Below are positions 24,575-33,544 of a stretch of 64,000 nt of DNA, piece by piece. Source of the stretch: Verrucomicrobiales bacterium (GTDB taxonomy: Bacteria; Verrucomicrobiota; Verrucomicrobiia; Verrucomicrobiales; DEV007); the NCBI GenBank assembly GCA_029213265.1, contig JARGNG010000002.1, forward strand, positions 124,001-188,000, read 5' to 3'. Position 1 is the first letter of the stretch. Each line of letters begins with the position of its first letter. The notes under the pieces are model-generated. The model worked only from the letters and a program-made list of their open reading frames with translations. It was not told where the DNA came from and did not search any database. Made by a program: the position numbers and the translations under genes.

Positions 24575-26221
24575 TCAGTCTTTCCTTTGCGCCTCTGCGC
24601 CTTTGCGTGTGATTTTCAGCACCGTGGCTGACAGCTCTTTGACTACCGCAGGATTGTCTTCCGCTACGTTCACAGTTTCTTTCGGGTCTTTGTCGTGGTC
24701 GAAGAGTTCGACAAAAACGGGGGCTGCCTTCGGATTGCGGGAGTCGAGCCAGGTTACGAAACGGTAGCGGTCAGTCCGGAGGGAGTATCCCATGAGATGG
24801 TTTTCAAACAGGTCCCGGTCCCATTGCTCTCCGTGTTGCTCGATGATTCGTCCTTCGACCTCTTCAATGAGAGGACCGAAGAAGGTTTCTCTCATTTCCG
24901 CGGAGAGTGGGTTGGCGGCCCACTCACGAAGAGCCGGGCTGGGGAACTGGCTCAGAGCGGAGTCTTTCCACTCCTGATCCGGATCCTCGAGGAGAGGCGC
25001 GAAGCTCTTTCCGACGATGTGGTCCGGCTGCGGGATTCCGGCGAGTTCGCAGAGGGTGGGATAAATATCGACCAGCTCAACAAGAGCGTTGGTTCCCTCG
25101 CCTTTTGCTTTCATTTCCGGTGTGGAAATGATCAGGGGAACGCGGGTCGCGATTTCGTAGTTGGTGGCCTTACCCCAGATGCCCATGTCACCGAGATGCC
25201 AGCCGTGGTCTCCCCACACAATGATGATGGTGTCGTCGCTGACACCAGCCTCCTTCAATGCGGCGATCATCTTTCCGATGTTCGCATCGACATAACTAAC
25301 ACTGGCATAATAGGCATGGAGAAGGGTTCGGGAAAGATCGTCCCCCATCGGTCCGATCTTTGGAATGTTGGCGCGAACGCGAAGCTCAAAGGACGGGTGC
25401 AGTCCGATCTGCGCTCCGTTCGAAGGTCCCTCCGTCTGTTCCGGCAAAGCGATCTTCTCACGGTCGTAGAGATCCCAGTATTTCTTCGGGGCGACCCAGT
25501 TGAGGTGAGGGAGCTTGAACCCGAGAGCGAGAAAGAACGGCTTCTCTTTGTTCGTCGCCACCATGTCCTTGAGCGTTGCGATGGCGACTTCGGTATTCCA
25601 TCCGTCGATGTAGGCATGGTCCGGCACGTCGTAGCTTTCGTAGGCAGGGCCGCTTGCGAGACCGCGTTTGGAGGCCTCCCCATATTTTTCGAACATTTCC
25701 TTTTTCTGCTGCATGTGCAGCTCGTGATTCTTCGGATCGGCGAAGGTGTATTTTGGCTTTTTGTAGGGAGTCTTCTTCACTGCCGGCATGCGGCTCCAGG
25801 ACTGAGGGTCATCGCCGGGACGATGAAAAATCTTCCCACTGGAGACGGTCTCGTATCCGTGCGCCATGAAATGCTGAGGCAGGGTGATGACGTCGGGATT
25901 GAGATCCCGAAACTGGACGTAGTTGTGGGTGATTCCGGTCTGGTCGGGGCGAAGTCCGGACAGCAGGCTGGCCCGGGAGGGAGAGCAGATCGCCTCTTGA
26001 CAGTAGGCGCGATCGAAACGCAGTCCTTTCGAAGCCAGCTGATCGAGGTTGGGGGAAAGTACGGCTTCGGAACCGTAGCAACCGAGCTCGGGTCGAAGGT
26101 CATCGATCGCGATGAACAGGATGTTGGGCTTGTCCGCTGCGTTCGAAGTGGAGGCAAGGATGGTGAGAAGGCTCACGCAAAGGAGCCGGGGCACAAAGGG
26201 AAGTTTGGAAAGGTGTTTCAT
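24575..26221 (-). CDS. Sulfatase (iduronate-2-sulfatase-like), C-terminus supplied by a repeat
   Basis: 548-residue secreted sulfatase. After the signal peptide are the metal pair D40-D41 in FIAIDDLRPELGCYG, the formylglycine motif C79-S-P-S-R, and the distal site WGDHGWHLGDMG. Motif spacing matches iduronate-2-sulfatase-like enzymes. The last eleven or so residues (T-R-K-G-A-E-A-Q-R-K-D) are encoded by the right 26-bp arm of the GxxExxY cassette, so the original stop was probably lost or replaced. The catalytic part is intact. It lies 39 nt downstream of the DUF1553 gene in the same direction, probably in one transcript. Confidence 0.94.
   Translation of the reverse strand: MKHLSKLPFVPRLLCVSLLTILASTSNAADKPNILFIAIDDLRPELGCYGSEAVLSPNLDQLASKGLRFDRAYCQEAICSPSRASLLSGLRPDQTGITHNYVQFRDLNPDVITLPQHFMAHGYETVSSGKIFHRPGDDPQSWSRMPAVKKTPYKKPKYTFADPKNHELHMQQKKEMFEKYGEASKRGLASGPAYESYDVPDHAYIDGWNTEVAIATLKDMVATNKEKPFFLALGFKLPHLNWVAPKKYWDLYDREKIALPEQTEGPSNGAQIGLHPSFELRVRANIPKIGPMGDDLSRTLLHAYYASVSYVDANIGKMIAALKEAGVSDDTIIIVWGDHGWHLGDMGIWGKATNYEIATRVPLIISTPEMKAKGEGTNALVELVDIYPTLCELAGIPQPDHIVGKSFAPLLEDPDQEWKDSALSQFPSPALREWAANPLSAEMRETFFGPLIEEVEGRIIEQHGEQWDRDLFENHLMGYSLRTDRYRFVTWLDSRNPKAAPVFVELFDHDKDPKETVNVAEDNPAVVKELSATVLKITRKGAEAQRKD
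24584..24609 (-). repeat. Right inverted repeat arm of GxxExxY cassette, within sulfatase 3' end
   Basis: 26-bp arm, exact reverse complement of 24111-24136. Read on the minus strand it encodes T-R-K-G-A-E-A-Q-R, the tail of the sulfatase. Confidence 0.8.
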
Positions 26222-26260
26222 TGGAAGATGGTTGGACTGGGTGGAGTGCCTACTGCCCGG

Positions 26261-29005
26261 CTATGGCAGGAACGCATATTCGTTCGAGTTAATGAGACTG
26301 CGGCATACGAGAGCGAGGTCGATATCGGCGCAGGCGGTGAGCTCGTCTTCGGTCGGCTTACGGGTCAAAAGAAGTTCAAACGCTCTGCTGATTTGCGCTT
26401 CCCTGTCATCTCCTGCCTCCTTTTTGGCGCGTTCGGCAACGAAGGCGGACTGCTCGACGACGAAATCACTGTTCATCAGGTTGAGCGCTTGAAGGGGGGT
26501 TGTGGAGACGGGCCGTTTTGCCATGACCTGGCCACAATCGGGAAAGTCGAAGGCAGTGAAAATCTTGTCATCAACTCGTCGCATCCGCTCCTGGTAGATC
26601 ATACGACGCCAGGTTTCGGGGCCGTGATTGTTGACCACTTGCCACTGGGCATAGGTCTTTTTCACGTTGTGAATCCGGAAGCTGCGTCCACCGAGTTCAG
26701 AATTCAGTTTCCCGGATGCCTGAAGGACGCCATCGCGAATGACCTCGGCTTCGATCCGCTGGGGAGGATACCTCCAAAAGTAGAATGCTCCGGCATCTTT
26801 CTGGAGTCCTGCTTCGTCAGGCAGGCTGGAACGCTGGAATGCATCGGTCATGACGAGTTGGCGGATCATTGCCTTCATCGACCAGGGGGCTGCCTTGCTT
26901 TGGGTTGGTTCCATGAATTCCGCGGCAAGCCAGTCGAGTAACTCCGGATGGGAAGGCGGGGCTCCGGCGGATCCAAAGTCGCTGGCGGTGGGGACGATTC
27001 CGGAACCAAAAATGTGGTGCCAGATCCGATTCACCATGACGCGGGCCGTAAGAGGGTTCTCCCTGCTTCCAACCCAATCGGCAAACTCCACCCGCCGCTT
27101 CGATTCCGGCGTGGAATTGTCGAGCCCAAGATCACCATTGAGAAGGGAAAAACCGGCGGGCATGACTTCGTCCCGCGGATTCTCCGGGCTGCCGCGGTGG
27201 AGAACCTTGGTGACCTTTGGTTTTTCAAATCGCGCCACAAAGCTGTGTTGCGGGCCCTCTTCCTTGATCTGAGCAATCAGGTTGTGAAGGCGCTCCGAGG
27301 CGGCCTTCATTTCCGGATTTCGTTTCAGCAGTTCTTTGGCCCATCCGGTTTTTCCGACTTCTTTCCAGCTGCCGTCAGGCTGCCGGGCAGAGATCTTGAA
27401 GCCGGAGAAATTGGGGGTAATCTTCGATTCGAGGTAGTCGGTTTCGAAGTAGTATTCGCGGTTGCTGCTGAACCGGAAGCGACTGAGTTCCTTTTCCTCA
27501 GGCAGGTGGATTTCCACCCAGGGTTTTTCTTTGGCTCCTTTGGGAAGACTGGTTCGCCAGGCCATGGTGCCGAATTGCCCGTCATTGGCATTGGTGAGAA
27601 GATTCCCGGGTTTGGTGAACGCGTCATCTGTCACCAGTTTGGTTCCGGACGAGGCGAGGGCGAGATTTTCGCTGTAGTTCTCCGTGCCGTAGACCTGCAA
27701 TTCGTCGATGCCGATGTTGGGGCGATCAAACTCGATTCGGAGCGCCTTCGTTTTTGTCTTCGGGAAAAAGAAATCGTAGAAGCCGCCCCAGTTCTCCTCC
27801 CATTGCCCGACGGTTTTGCTCAGGGCATTCCGCTCTTTGAACATCTTTTTGCGAAGCTCCGTTGCGGATTGCATACGAGGGTGGTCCTCCGCGAATTCCG
27901 GATAGCGCCCCCCGAACTCGACGCCCTGGAACACGGCCGTCATCGAGTAGTAATCCTGAATCGAGATGGGATCGAACTTGTGATTGTGGCAGCGCGCACA
28001 ACTGACCGTCATCCCCAGCATCGAGGCTCCCACGGTTTGCATGATTTCATCCATGCGATCGGCCCGCGCCTGGCGAATCGCGGTCGGCTCCCGCCCCACC
28101 GTGGCGGCAGGGACGTGAGGACCCGCGACCAGGAATCCGGTAGCTTCACCGACACCCATCTGGTCGCCTGCGAGTTGCTCTTTGATGAAGCGGTCATAAG
28201 GGAGGTCTTCATTGAAGGCGCGGATCACATAGTCCCGATAGATCCAGGCGCCTTTGCGATAGAGATTCGCTTCGGAGCCGTTCGTCTCGGCCCAGCGGAT
28301 GACATCGAGCCAATGTTGCGCCCAGCGCTCGCCGAAGTGAGGGGAATTCATCAGTTCGTTGACCAGGGCCCGGTAGGACCCGTCCGCGTCTTTCGCATGA
28401 GCCTCGACAAAAGACTCCACCCTCTCCGGTGTCGGAGGTAACCCTGTTAACACGATGGAGGCGCGTCGGACAAGCGAGCGGGCATCGGCGGGGCCATTCG
28501 CGGGAAGACCCATTTCCTCAAACTTCTGATTGAGAAAGGCATCGACCGGGTTGGCGTTGCCTCCGGGAACTTCGGGGCGCTCGACGGGTTGGAAGGACCA
28601 GAGGTCGGTCGTCTCTTCATGGACTTCGTCCATTTGCCCGGGCCATTCCGCGCCTGCGTTGACCCATTGCTTGAGCAGATCGATATCACTCTCTGGCAGA
28701 GGGTCGCCCTTCGGCGGCATCGCCATTTCCTCGTCGAGATGGGTCACGACCTCCATGAGATAGCTCGCTTCCCAGTCTCCGGGAACAAGAGTGGCAATTC
28801 CGGTGTCGCCACCTTTCAGCATAAGCGCACGCTGGTCGATCCGAAATCCCGACTTCTGTTTGTCCGGTCCGTGACAATCGAGGCAGTTCTCCTCCAGAAT
28901 CGGGAGGATATCGTTCTCAAATTCCACGGCGTGGGTGAACGTGGTAAAGCCCACCAGGGCAGCCAGTCGAAACAGGTTCGGGATAGAAGGAGCAAAGTCT
29001 TTCAT
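26261..29005 (-). CDS. DUF1549/DUF1553 (PSD1-type) cytochrome c protein
   Basis: 914 residues. A signal peptide is followed by a planctomycete-type cytochrome c domain with C41-L-D-C-H45, then DUF1549 (about 150-360) with a second motif CARCHNHKFDP, an inserted discoidin-like region (about 430-540), and a C-terminal DUF1553 domain (about 640-890) with TARVMVNRIWHH and RPVSTTPLQALNLMN. These proteins are typical of PVC bacteria and are thought to work in the periplasm in sugar or polymer oxidation. ATG 29005 is chosen because it starts a signal peptide; a longer in-frame extension covers the promoter-like motif at 29014-29039. A sulfatase gene follows 39 nt downstream. Confidence 0.93.
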   Translation of the reverse strand: MKDFAPSIPNLFRLAALVGFTTFTHAVEFENDILPILEENCLDCHGPDKQKSGFRIDQRALMLKGGDTGIATLVPGDWEASYLMEVVTHLDEEMAMPPKGDPLPESDIDLLKQWVNAGAEWPGQMDEVHEETTDLWSFQPVERPEVPGGNANPVDAFLNQKFEEMGLPANGPADARSLVRRASIVLTGLPPTPERVESFVEAHAKDADGSYRALVNELMNSPHFGERWAQHWLDVIRWAETNGSEANLYRKGAWIYRDYVIRAFNEDLPYDRFIKEQLAGDQMGVGEATGFLVAGPHVPAATVGREPTAIRQARADRMDEIMQTVGASMLGMTVSCARCHNHKFDPISIQDYYSMTAVFQGVEFGGRYPEFAEDHPRMQSATELRKKMFKERNALSKTVGQWEENWGGFYDFFFPKTKTKALRIEFDRPNIGIDELQVYGTENYSENLALASSGTKLVTDDAFTKPGNLLTNANDGQFGTMAWRTSLPKGAKEKPWVEIHLPEEKELSRFRFSSNREYYFETDYLESKITPNFSGFKISARQPDGSWKEVGKTGWAKELLKRNPEMKAASERLHNLIAQIKEEGPQHSFVARFEKPKVTKVLHRGSPENPRDEVMPAGFSLLNGDLGLDNSTPESKRRVEFADWVGSRENPLTARVMVNRIWHHIFGSGIVPTASDFGSAGAPPSHPELLDWLAAEFMEPTQSKAAPWSMKAMIRQLVMTDAFQRSSLPDEAGLQKDAGAFYFWRYPPQRIEAEVIRDGVLQASGKLNSELGGRSFRIHNVKKTYAQWQVVNNHGPETWRRMIYQERMRRVDDKIFTAFDFPDCGQVMAKRPVSTTPLQALNLMNSDFVVEQSAFVAERAKKEAGDDREAQISRAFELLLTRKPTEDELTACADIDLALVCRSLINSNEYAFLP

Positions 29006-29013
29006 TACCTCAA

Positions 29014-29039
29014 CACTACCGGAGCCGGAAAAACCTAAC
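29014..29039 (-). promoter_or_regulatory. GTTAG-N13-CGGYAGTG motif, copy at DUF1553 gene
   Basis: On the minus strand GTTAG, 13 bases, then CGGTAGTG, ending 8 nt before the ATG at 29005. The downstream extension TTGAG is shared with the copy at 51901-51926. Spacing is identical in all three copies in the window. It resembles a two-box ECF promoter. Confidence 0.55.
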
Positions 29040-29100
29040 GAGAAAAATTCGGGATTTGGCAAAATCTTGAAAAAAGTGCTGCCGCTACTATCTTTGCGCC

Positions 29101-30285
29101 GTGAGAACTTCCCCCCTTCGCCCCGTGCTGCCCTTTCTTTCTGCGATCTATGCGGGCTTGCTTCTCAGCGTTTTTTCTCCGGCCAGTTCTCAGGATCCGC
29201 AGCCGTTGACCCGGGACGATTTCGACCTGCTTCACTCCGCGGTGCAACCTGATGCATCGGAATTGTGGCGACAGATTCCATGGGGAATTTCTCTCCTCGA
29301 AGGGCAGCAAAGGGCCGTGGAGGAGGGAAAGCCGATTTTTCTCTGGGCGATGGACGGACATCCCCTCGGATGCACGTGAAACAATGGTGTGCTCGACCGT
29401 GCGTCGACATTCGCTCATCCTGAAATCGTGAAGATGCTGCAGACCGACTTCGTTCCGGTCGCGATCGATCAGGCCTATCAGCGGCGTCAGAAGGACAGGG
29501 AAGGGGAGTTTTATCGGGAGATCGCTCTGCAGGGGCCGCGGCACGATTTCGAAGGATCTACGACCCAGGGATTTTATGCGGCGACGAATTCGGGAACGCT
29601 TCTTTTCTACAACAACAATCGCGATCCGGACAAGCTTGCCGACCTCATGGTGGAGGCACTGGAGAAGGCCGCCTCGGAAAAGAAAAGTGCGGTTCCGATT
29701 TCGATGGAGGCTCCGGATCCTCAATACAACCCGGAGCCGCCGGAAGCGGGGCTCGTCGTGCGGGTGCATTCGAAAATTCTCCATGGCTATCCGGAGACGA
29801 AGGATCGGTGGAAAAAGATTTTCCAGGAGGGAATCGGTCGCGACAACTTCTGGATTACAGGGCCTGAACATGAAGAGCTGGTCTCGGGACGGGTTCCCGC
29901 GACCTTGCAGCGTCGCATGGTCCGGTTTCACTTCGTCGACAATACGCGGGGAGAGCCGCCCATGTGGGAGCCGGGGGAGATTGTCTCTCTCTCGATGGAA
30001 CTCAACGATGGAATTCTGAACGGTGAAGTTGAGTTGAGGACCGCAAAGGGGGATCGCAGCTACTCGGCTCAACTGTATGGCGTGGTCGAAACCAAAGGCG
30101 AAAAGGTGACGCGTTTTGACGTGGTCGCGCGTGGACTTTTTGAAGGTCACGGCGAATACACCAAAGGGCCGCCGCCCGGGAAATTCCCTCTCGCAATTTC
30201 CTTTTCTCTCGCGGACGGCAGTGACATTGCCGATCGCATTCCGCCGCAGGGATCACGCGGTTGGGTGGAGAATTATCTGCAGTAG
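29101..30285 (+). CDS. Thioredoxin-fold exported protein with in-frame UGA (candidate selenoprotein)
   Basis: 394 residues if UGA at 29377-29379 is read as selenocysteine 93. Start is GTG 29101, giving a signal peptide. The segment PIFLWAMDGHPLGCT before the UGA and NNGVLDR after it form the active-site loop of a thioredoxin-like domain, with C91-T-U93 as a CxU redox pair. The frame continues 301 sense codons after the UGA, with normal composition. A hairpin with a GU-bearing loop follows the UGA at the distance expected of a bacterial SECIS. The alternative is a nonsense mutation, in which case the gene is a pseudogene or two fragments. Homologue comparison would settle it. A -35/-10-like pair (TTGAAA, 16 nt, TATCTT) ends at 29094, so the mRNA may be leaderless. 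Confidence 0.72.
29389..29410 (+). promoter_or_regulatory. Bacterial SECIS-like hairpin after UGA
   Basis: TCGAC (29393-29397) pairs with GTCGA (29403-29407) around the 5-nt loop CGTGC; GTG/CAT extends the stem past one bulged C. The loop GU is 20 nt after the UGA, within the spacing reported for bacterial SECIS elements (roughly 16-37 nt). Confidence 0.5.
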
Positions 30286-30300
30286 GGGGAGTTCCCCCTA
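30283..30300. terminator. Convergent hairpin containing both genes' stop codons
   Basis: TAGGGGGA, 2-nt spacer, TCCCCCTA: a perfect 8-bp stem. The first three bases are the stop codon of the plus-strand thioredoxin-like gene, and the last three are the stop of the minus-strand serine hydrolase gene. No long T tract follows on either strand. Confidence 0.5.
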
Positions 30301-31167
30301 CAGGGGATGATAGGTCTTCATTCCGAGATAAGTGAGATTGGACACTTCCCGGATGACATCCGCCCGGCGCGAAATCCACGTCCCGTAGGATCGGGTCCGT
30401 GAAGCGCTGTCGATGATGCCAATGACGATATAGGGATAGCTGCGTCCGTTTTTCCCTCTTGCCACGAGGATGCCCATGTCGCCGCAGCACATCGAGGTGC
30501 TACCGGTTTTGTTGTAGACGCGGGTGCCGGAGGGAACCTGCTTGGCGTCGGTGTAGAGCCGGTCGATCCCGGGCAGGGACATGAGGCGGAGAATTTCGCT
30601 GGAGCTGGGAATTTGCCGTTTCCAGAGTGCCTCAAGAAAGCGGGCGTAGTCCGCCGCGGAGCCCCGATTGCGATAGGTTTTTCCGCCGCTGGGTATGTAC
30701 TCGACAAGGTGAAGTTGCCGGCAGAAAGACGGGTAGTGTCGCTTCAAGAGCGCCTGTGTCGCAGCGGGGCCGCCCGTCTGCTGCATGACCCAGTTCGTCG
30801 AGGTGTTGTTGCTCTTTTGAATCATCAATTCGAGATGACGCCGACTCTTGGATCCGTAGATGATTCGTCCGGCCTGAACCTGGTGGAAGAACGCGAGAGC
30901 GAGATACGGCTTGATCATGCTGGCCGCCTGCATCGACGAATTTTCATTGATCGTGACCAGCTTCTTTCCGGTCGTGAGATCCTGAACGACCCAGGCAGTT
31001 CGTTCATTTCCGCCCAGCACCCCCTGACGGCGCAGGGATTTAATATAGTGTTCCACCTGGCCCTCGAGTGAGCTGTCGATCGCGGCTTCTGCGACCGGAG
31101 AGACGAAGAGCAAGACAAGGAGCGGGATGAAAATGCGGGAAAAGAGCGGTGATTCGGGATTCAACAT
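30298..31167 (-). CDS. Class A beta-lactamase-like serine hydrolase
   Basis: 289 residues with signal peptide. Penicilloyl-serine-transferase motifs are present: S83-M-I-K86 (SxxK), S119-N-N (the SDN box) and K220-T-G. The order and spacing fit PF13354-type class A beta-lactamase relatives, but I cannot place the Glu of the omega loop, so penicillin hydrolysis should not be assumed; a peptidoglycan or peptide hydrolase is equally possible. A sequence with two adjacent cysteines (M-C-C-G-D) follows the KTG motif. It is convergent with the thioredoxin-like gene and ends in the shared hairpin. Upstream to 31291 the DNA is A/T-rich, probably promoter. Confidence 0.88.
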   Translation of the reverse strand: MLNPESPLFSRIFIPLLVLLFVSPVAEAAIDSSLEGQVEHYIKSLRRQGVLGGNERTAWVVQDLTTGKKLVTINENSSMQAASMIKPYLALAFFHQVQAGRIIYGSKSRRHLELMIQKSNNTSTNWVMQQTGGPAATQALLKRHYPSFCRQLHLVEYIPSGGKTYRNRGSAADYARFLEALWKRQIPSSSEILRLMSLPGIDRLYTDAKQVPSGTRVYNKTGSTSMCCGDMGILVARGKNGRSYPYIVIGIIDSASRTRSYGTWISRRADVIREVSNLTYLGMKTYHPL

Positions 31168-31291
31168 GGCGGCTGCGGTTGGCTTCCAATTAGTAAAGAA
31201 TACCTAATAATAAACTTTTTTTAATAAAATTCCCGAAATTTTTTACACTTTTCTACGTCCGGGCGAGAATGGGTTTTCGAAAACAGGGATT

Positions 31292-32977
31292 CTATCTCCG
31301 CTCCGAGCGACTCTGCTCGTAGAGACGGGCGATCTCGGGCGGGCTCAGCGCAACCTGGAAAATGGCCAATTCATCCATGCGGCCGTTCAGGTTGCGAATG
31401 GCCCAGGTCGGGTCTTCGCGAAAAGGCCGGCCCCAGTTGCCGATTTCCGCGTTACCGATGCGAAGCGTCTCAATGAAGAAGCGATCTTCGATTTCCTGGT
31501 GGTGAATTTGCTTTCCGTTCACGTAGTGACAGACCTCCCGATTCATCGGATCAAAAACCGAAGCGAGATGCATCCATTGGCCGCTCATGGAAAGGTCCCA
31601 CATCGGAGGGGAATAGTAGACTCGATGAAAGCCCGCATCGTTCGGTGCCCCCGGATTCGGTTTGCTGTCATCGACCATGACCGAGAGCATCATTTGCCCG
31701 GTGTTCTTGATCTGCCAGTGCGGTTCTCCCGTTTCGTAACCATCGCCCATGAAGAGCGCATTGTACCAGCGATCGAGGCTGTCGATTCGAACCCAGCAGG
31801 CGAAGGTGAAGGCGGGATATTCTCCCGGAATATTGACCCGGACCCGTGATCCGGGACGGCGGAATTCCAATGCCGATTTGAGCTCCGGCCATCGGCCCGC
31901 CACCGGTTCCGCCAAAATGATGGCGCCGTCCAATCCCGGTTTGGGTGGAAGCGTGAGATTGGGAATCAGGGGCGAGTTTCCTTCCTTGTCGAAGGTGTAG
32001 TAGGCGATGAGACGGTCATCCCGAGCCAGGGAATCACGATGTGAGGTCCATCGCTCAAAGTCGGAGCGCTGTTGCTCGACCGCAGCGGAGTCAAACTGGT
32101 CGCGGTTGGGAAAATTGACCTCGCCGGTCTTCACGGCTGCGACCGGCTGATCGGGTAGCAGACCCAGTGCATGGCCCTTCGTCACGAGCTGCTTTTCCCC
32201 GTCCTCATGCCGGACTTCGATTTCGCCGTCGAAGACTTCGACATGTCCTTTGCCATCGCGAACTTTCAGTCCGAACTCGGTGCCGAGATCGATGATTTCG
32301 GTGCTCGGAGCCTGCAGCTTGAATCCTCTCGCGGCAGGCGGCACCTGCATTCTGACAGAGCCTTCCCGGCAGTCGGCTTCCCACGCGGATCGCAGAAGAA
32401 TTTCAGCAGGGCCTTCGACGGTCATGGTCGCGCCAGAGAAAAACTGAATCTCGGCGGTTCCGGAGGCGAGTTGAAAAACTTCCGCTCCGAGAGTGGTGCC
32501 TTCGCGATGCCCCGCCGAATTTTCCGGCCATCTCGCTTCGAAGAGGCGCTCGAGCACGGCAAACCCCTGGGCGGAGGGTTCTTCGGTATCCGTCTGGACA
32601 AAGGATCCGTCATTCCTGGAGGTCCACTGCATCACAATGGTCCCGAGAAGAAATGCGAGGCCGGCAGCGGCGGCGATCGGAACTAACTTCGGAAATCGAA
32701 TGATCTTTCCGGCGGGTGCCGAATCCACGACGGGAGGTGTTTCCTGATCCAGCCACGGACTGGCGGCTCCGCCCGGGGACTCCGCGGCATCGAGGCTTTC
32801 GTTTTGCAGGAAACTGTCGAGAGCAAGATAGCGGCGCATCACTTCGCGCAGAGCCGGGTTTTCCAGCATTCGATCCTGCAGAGAGGCAAAGTCATCCGGT
32901 TCGATGGTTCCGTCGAGGTAGGTGTCGAGCCAGTCCTGCTCTTCCGGGGTGAGGTCGTTGAAACGAGCGGAATTCAT
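31292..32977 (-). CDS. FecR-type anti-sigma regulator with C-terminal LamG domain
   Basis: 561 residues. The N-terminal cytoplasmic part is an anti-sigma-like region (LTPEEQDWLDTYLDG), a single membrane segment lies near 100-120 (LVPIAAAAGLAFLLGTIVMQ), then a FecR domain (about 150-270, with STEIIDLGTEFGLKVRDGKG), and a LamG/concanavalin-like domain (about 330-550). The ATG at 32977 overlaps the sigma factor stop by one base (TGATG), so the pair is translationally coupled; longer frames run inside the sigma gene. It is the usual PVC partner of this class of ECF sigma factor. It probably senses an extracytoplasmic polymer through LamG and controls the sigma factor. Confidence 0.92.
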   Translation of the reverse strand: MNSARFNDLTPEEQDWLDTYLDGTIEPDDFASLQDRMLENPALREVMRRYLALDSFLQNESLDAAESPGGAASPWLDQETPPVVDSAPAGKIIRFPKLVPIAAAAGLAFLLGTIVMQWTSRNDGSFVQTDTEEPSAQGFAVLERLFEARWPENSAGHREGTTLGAEVFQLASGTAEIQFFSGATMTVEGPAEILLRSAWEADCREGSVRMQVPPAARGFKLQAPSTEIIDLGTEFGLKVRDGKGHVEVFDGEIEVRHEDGEKQLVTKGHALGLLPDQPVAAVKTGEVNFPNRDQFDSAAVEQQRSDFERWTSHRDSLARDDRLIAYYTFDKEGNSPLIPNLTLPPKPGLDGAIILAEPVAGRWPELKSALEFRRPGSRVRVNIPGEYPAFTFACWVRIDSLDRWYNALFMGDGYETGEPHWQIKNTGQMMLSVMVDDSKPNPGAPNDAGFHRVYYSPPMWDLSMSGQWMHLASVFDPMNREVCHYVNGKQIHHQEIEDRFFIETLRIGNAEIGNWGRPFREDPTWAIRNLNGRMDELAIFQVALSPPEIARLYEQSRSERR

Positions 32978-33531
32978 CAGGCGGGTTCCTGTGGTTGGGT
33001 TTTTGCCTCCACGCATTCCATGAGCTGACGCCTCAGACGCTTCAGGCGCATGTAGAATGCGGCGGCCGAAGAGCCGGCTTCTTCGGCGAGTTCCTTAACC
33101 TTTACTCCGGGCGTGTAGGCCAGCGTGATCAGCTCCCGCTGCTTCTCCGGCATCGCGAGGAGGCAGGATTCGAGAGCGTCGTGCTCGAGGTTGCGGGAGT
33201 CGAGTTCCTCCATTCCCTCATCGGCCATCAGTTCCAGAACATCTTCCCGAAATACGAGACGATCCCGGGCCATTTTTCGTCGATAGGCAAGCGACTCGAA
33301 ACGGGCGATGACACAGGCCCATTTCATGAAATTTGTATCGGGATCGTATTGATCGAACTTTCGCCAGATTACAATCGCGGTTTGTTGCAAAACTTCATCC
33401 GCGTCGGTGTGGGTTGGTAAAAGGGAGCGGACAAAGCGACGGAGATCCGGCTCATGATGCGTAAACCGGCGCACGAACAACTCATAGTTGCTGTCCTCGG
33501 CGTTCTTGTCGGTTGGGGCGTCGTTCTCCAT
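32977..33531 (-). CDS. ECF-type sigma-70 factor (Rhodopirellula/Verrucomicrobium family)
   Basis: 184 residues. Region 2 contains D-A-D-E-V-L-Q-Q-T-A-I-V-I-W-R-K-F and F-M-K-W-A-C-V-I-A-R-F; region 4 contains M-P-E-K-Q-R-E-L-I-T-L-A-Y followed by V-K-E-L-A-E-E-A-G-S-S-A-A-A-F-Y, the helix-turn-helix binding the -35 box. It is coupled to the FecR-LamG gene. A GTTAG-N13-CGGCAGTG motif lies 13 nt upstream of its ATG, and the same motif lies before a DUF1553 gene and a sulfatase gene. That suggests the factor controls its own transcription and some degradative genes. Confidence 0.93.
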   Translation of the reverse strand: MENDAPTDKNAEDSNYELFVRRFTHHEPDLRRFVRSLLPTHTDADEVLQQTAIVIWRKFDQYDPDTNFMKWACVIARFESLAYRRKMARDRLVFREDVLELMADEGMEELDSRNLEHDALESCLLAMPEKQRELITLAYTPGVKVKELAEEAGSSAAAFYMRLKRLRRQLMECVEAKTQPQEPA

Positions 33532-33544
33532 CTCTCCACAGCAT

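Larger units (their letters stand above)
24111..24609. mobile_element. GxxExxY cassette bounded by 26-bp perfect inverted repeats
   Basis: The 26-mer at 24111-24136 (starting CACGCAAAGGCGCAGAGGC) is the exact reverse complement of 24584-24609. Between them is one intact gene, for a GxxExxY protein, visibly more A/T-rich than its neighbours. The right arm lies inside the 3' end of the sulfatase gene. The structure looks like a small transposable or repeat-linked cassette; no transposase is present. Confidence 0.65.

Noticed and set aside
25280-25310. CTAAC-containing sequence as a further ECF motif copy
   Set aside because: It lies inside the sulfatase coding sequence, and the second box is missing at the 13-base spacing.
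29389-30285. Independent gene starting after the UGA of the thioredoxin-like protein
   Set aside because: It would start at a GTG within the active-site loop with no signal peptide or plausible ribosome site, splitting a continuous domain. Read-through of UGA explains the data better.
30298-31167. Serine hydrolase as an acquired antibiotic-resistance beta-lactamase
   Set aside because: The SxxK, SNN and KTG motifs are present, but a general-base Glu is not placed, no mobile element is adjacent, and codon use matches its neighbours.
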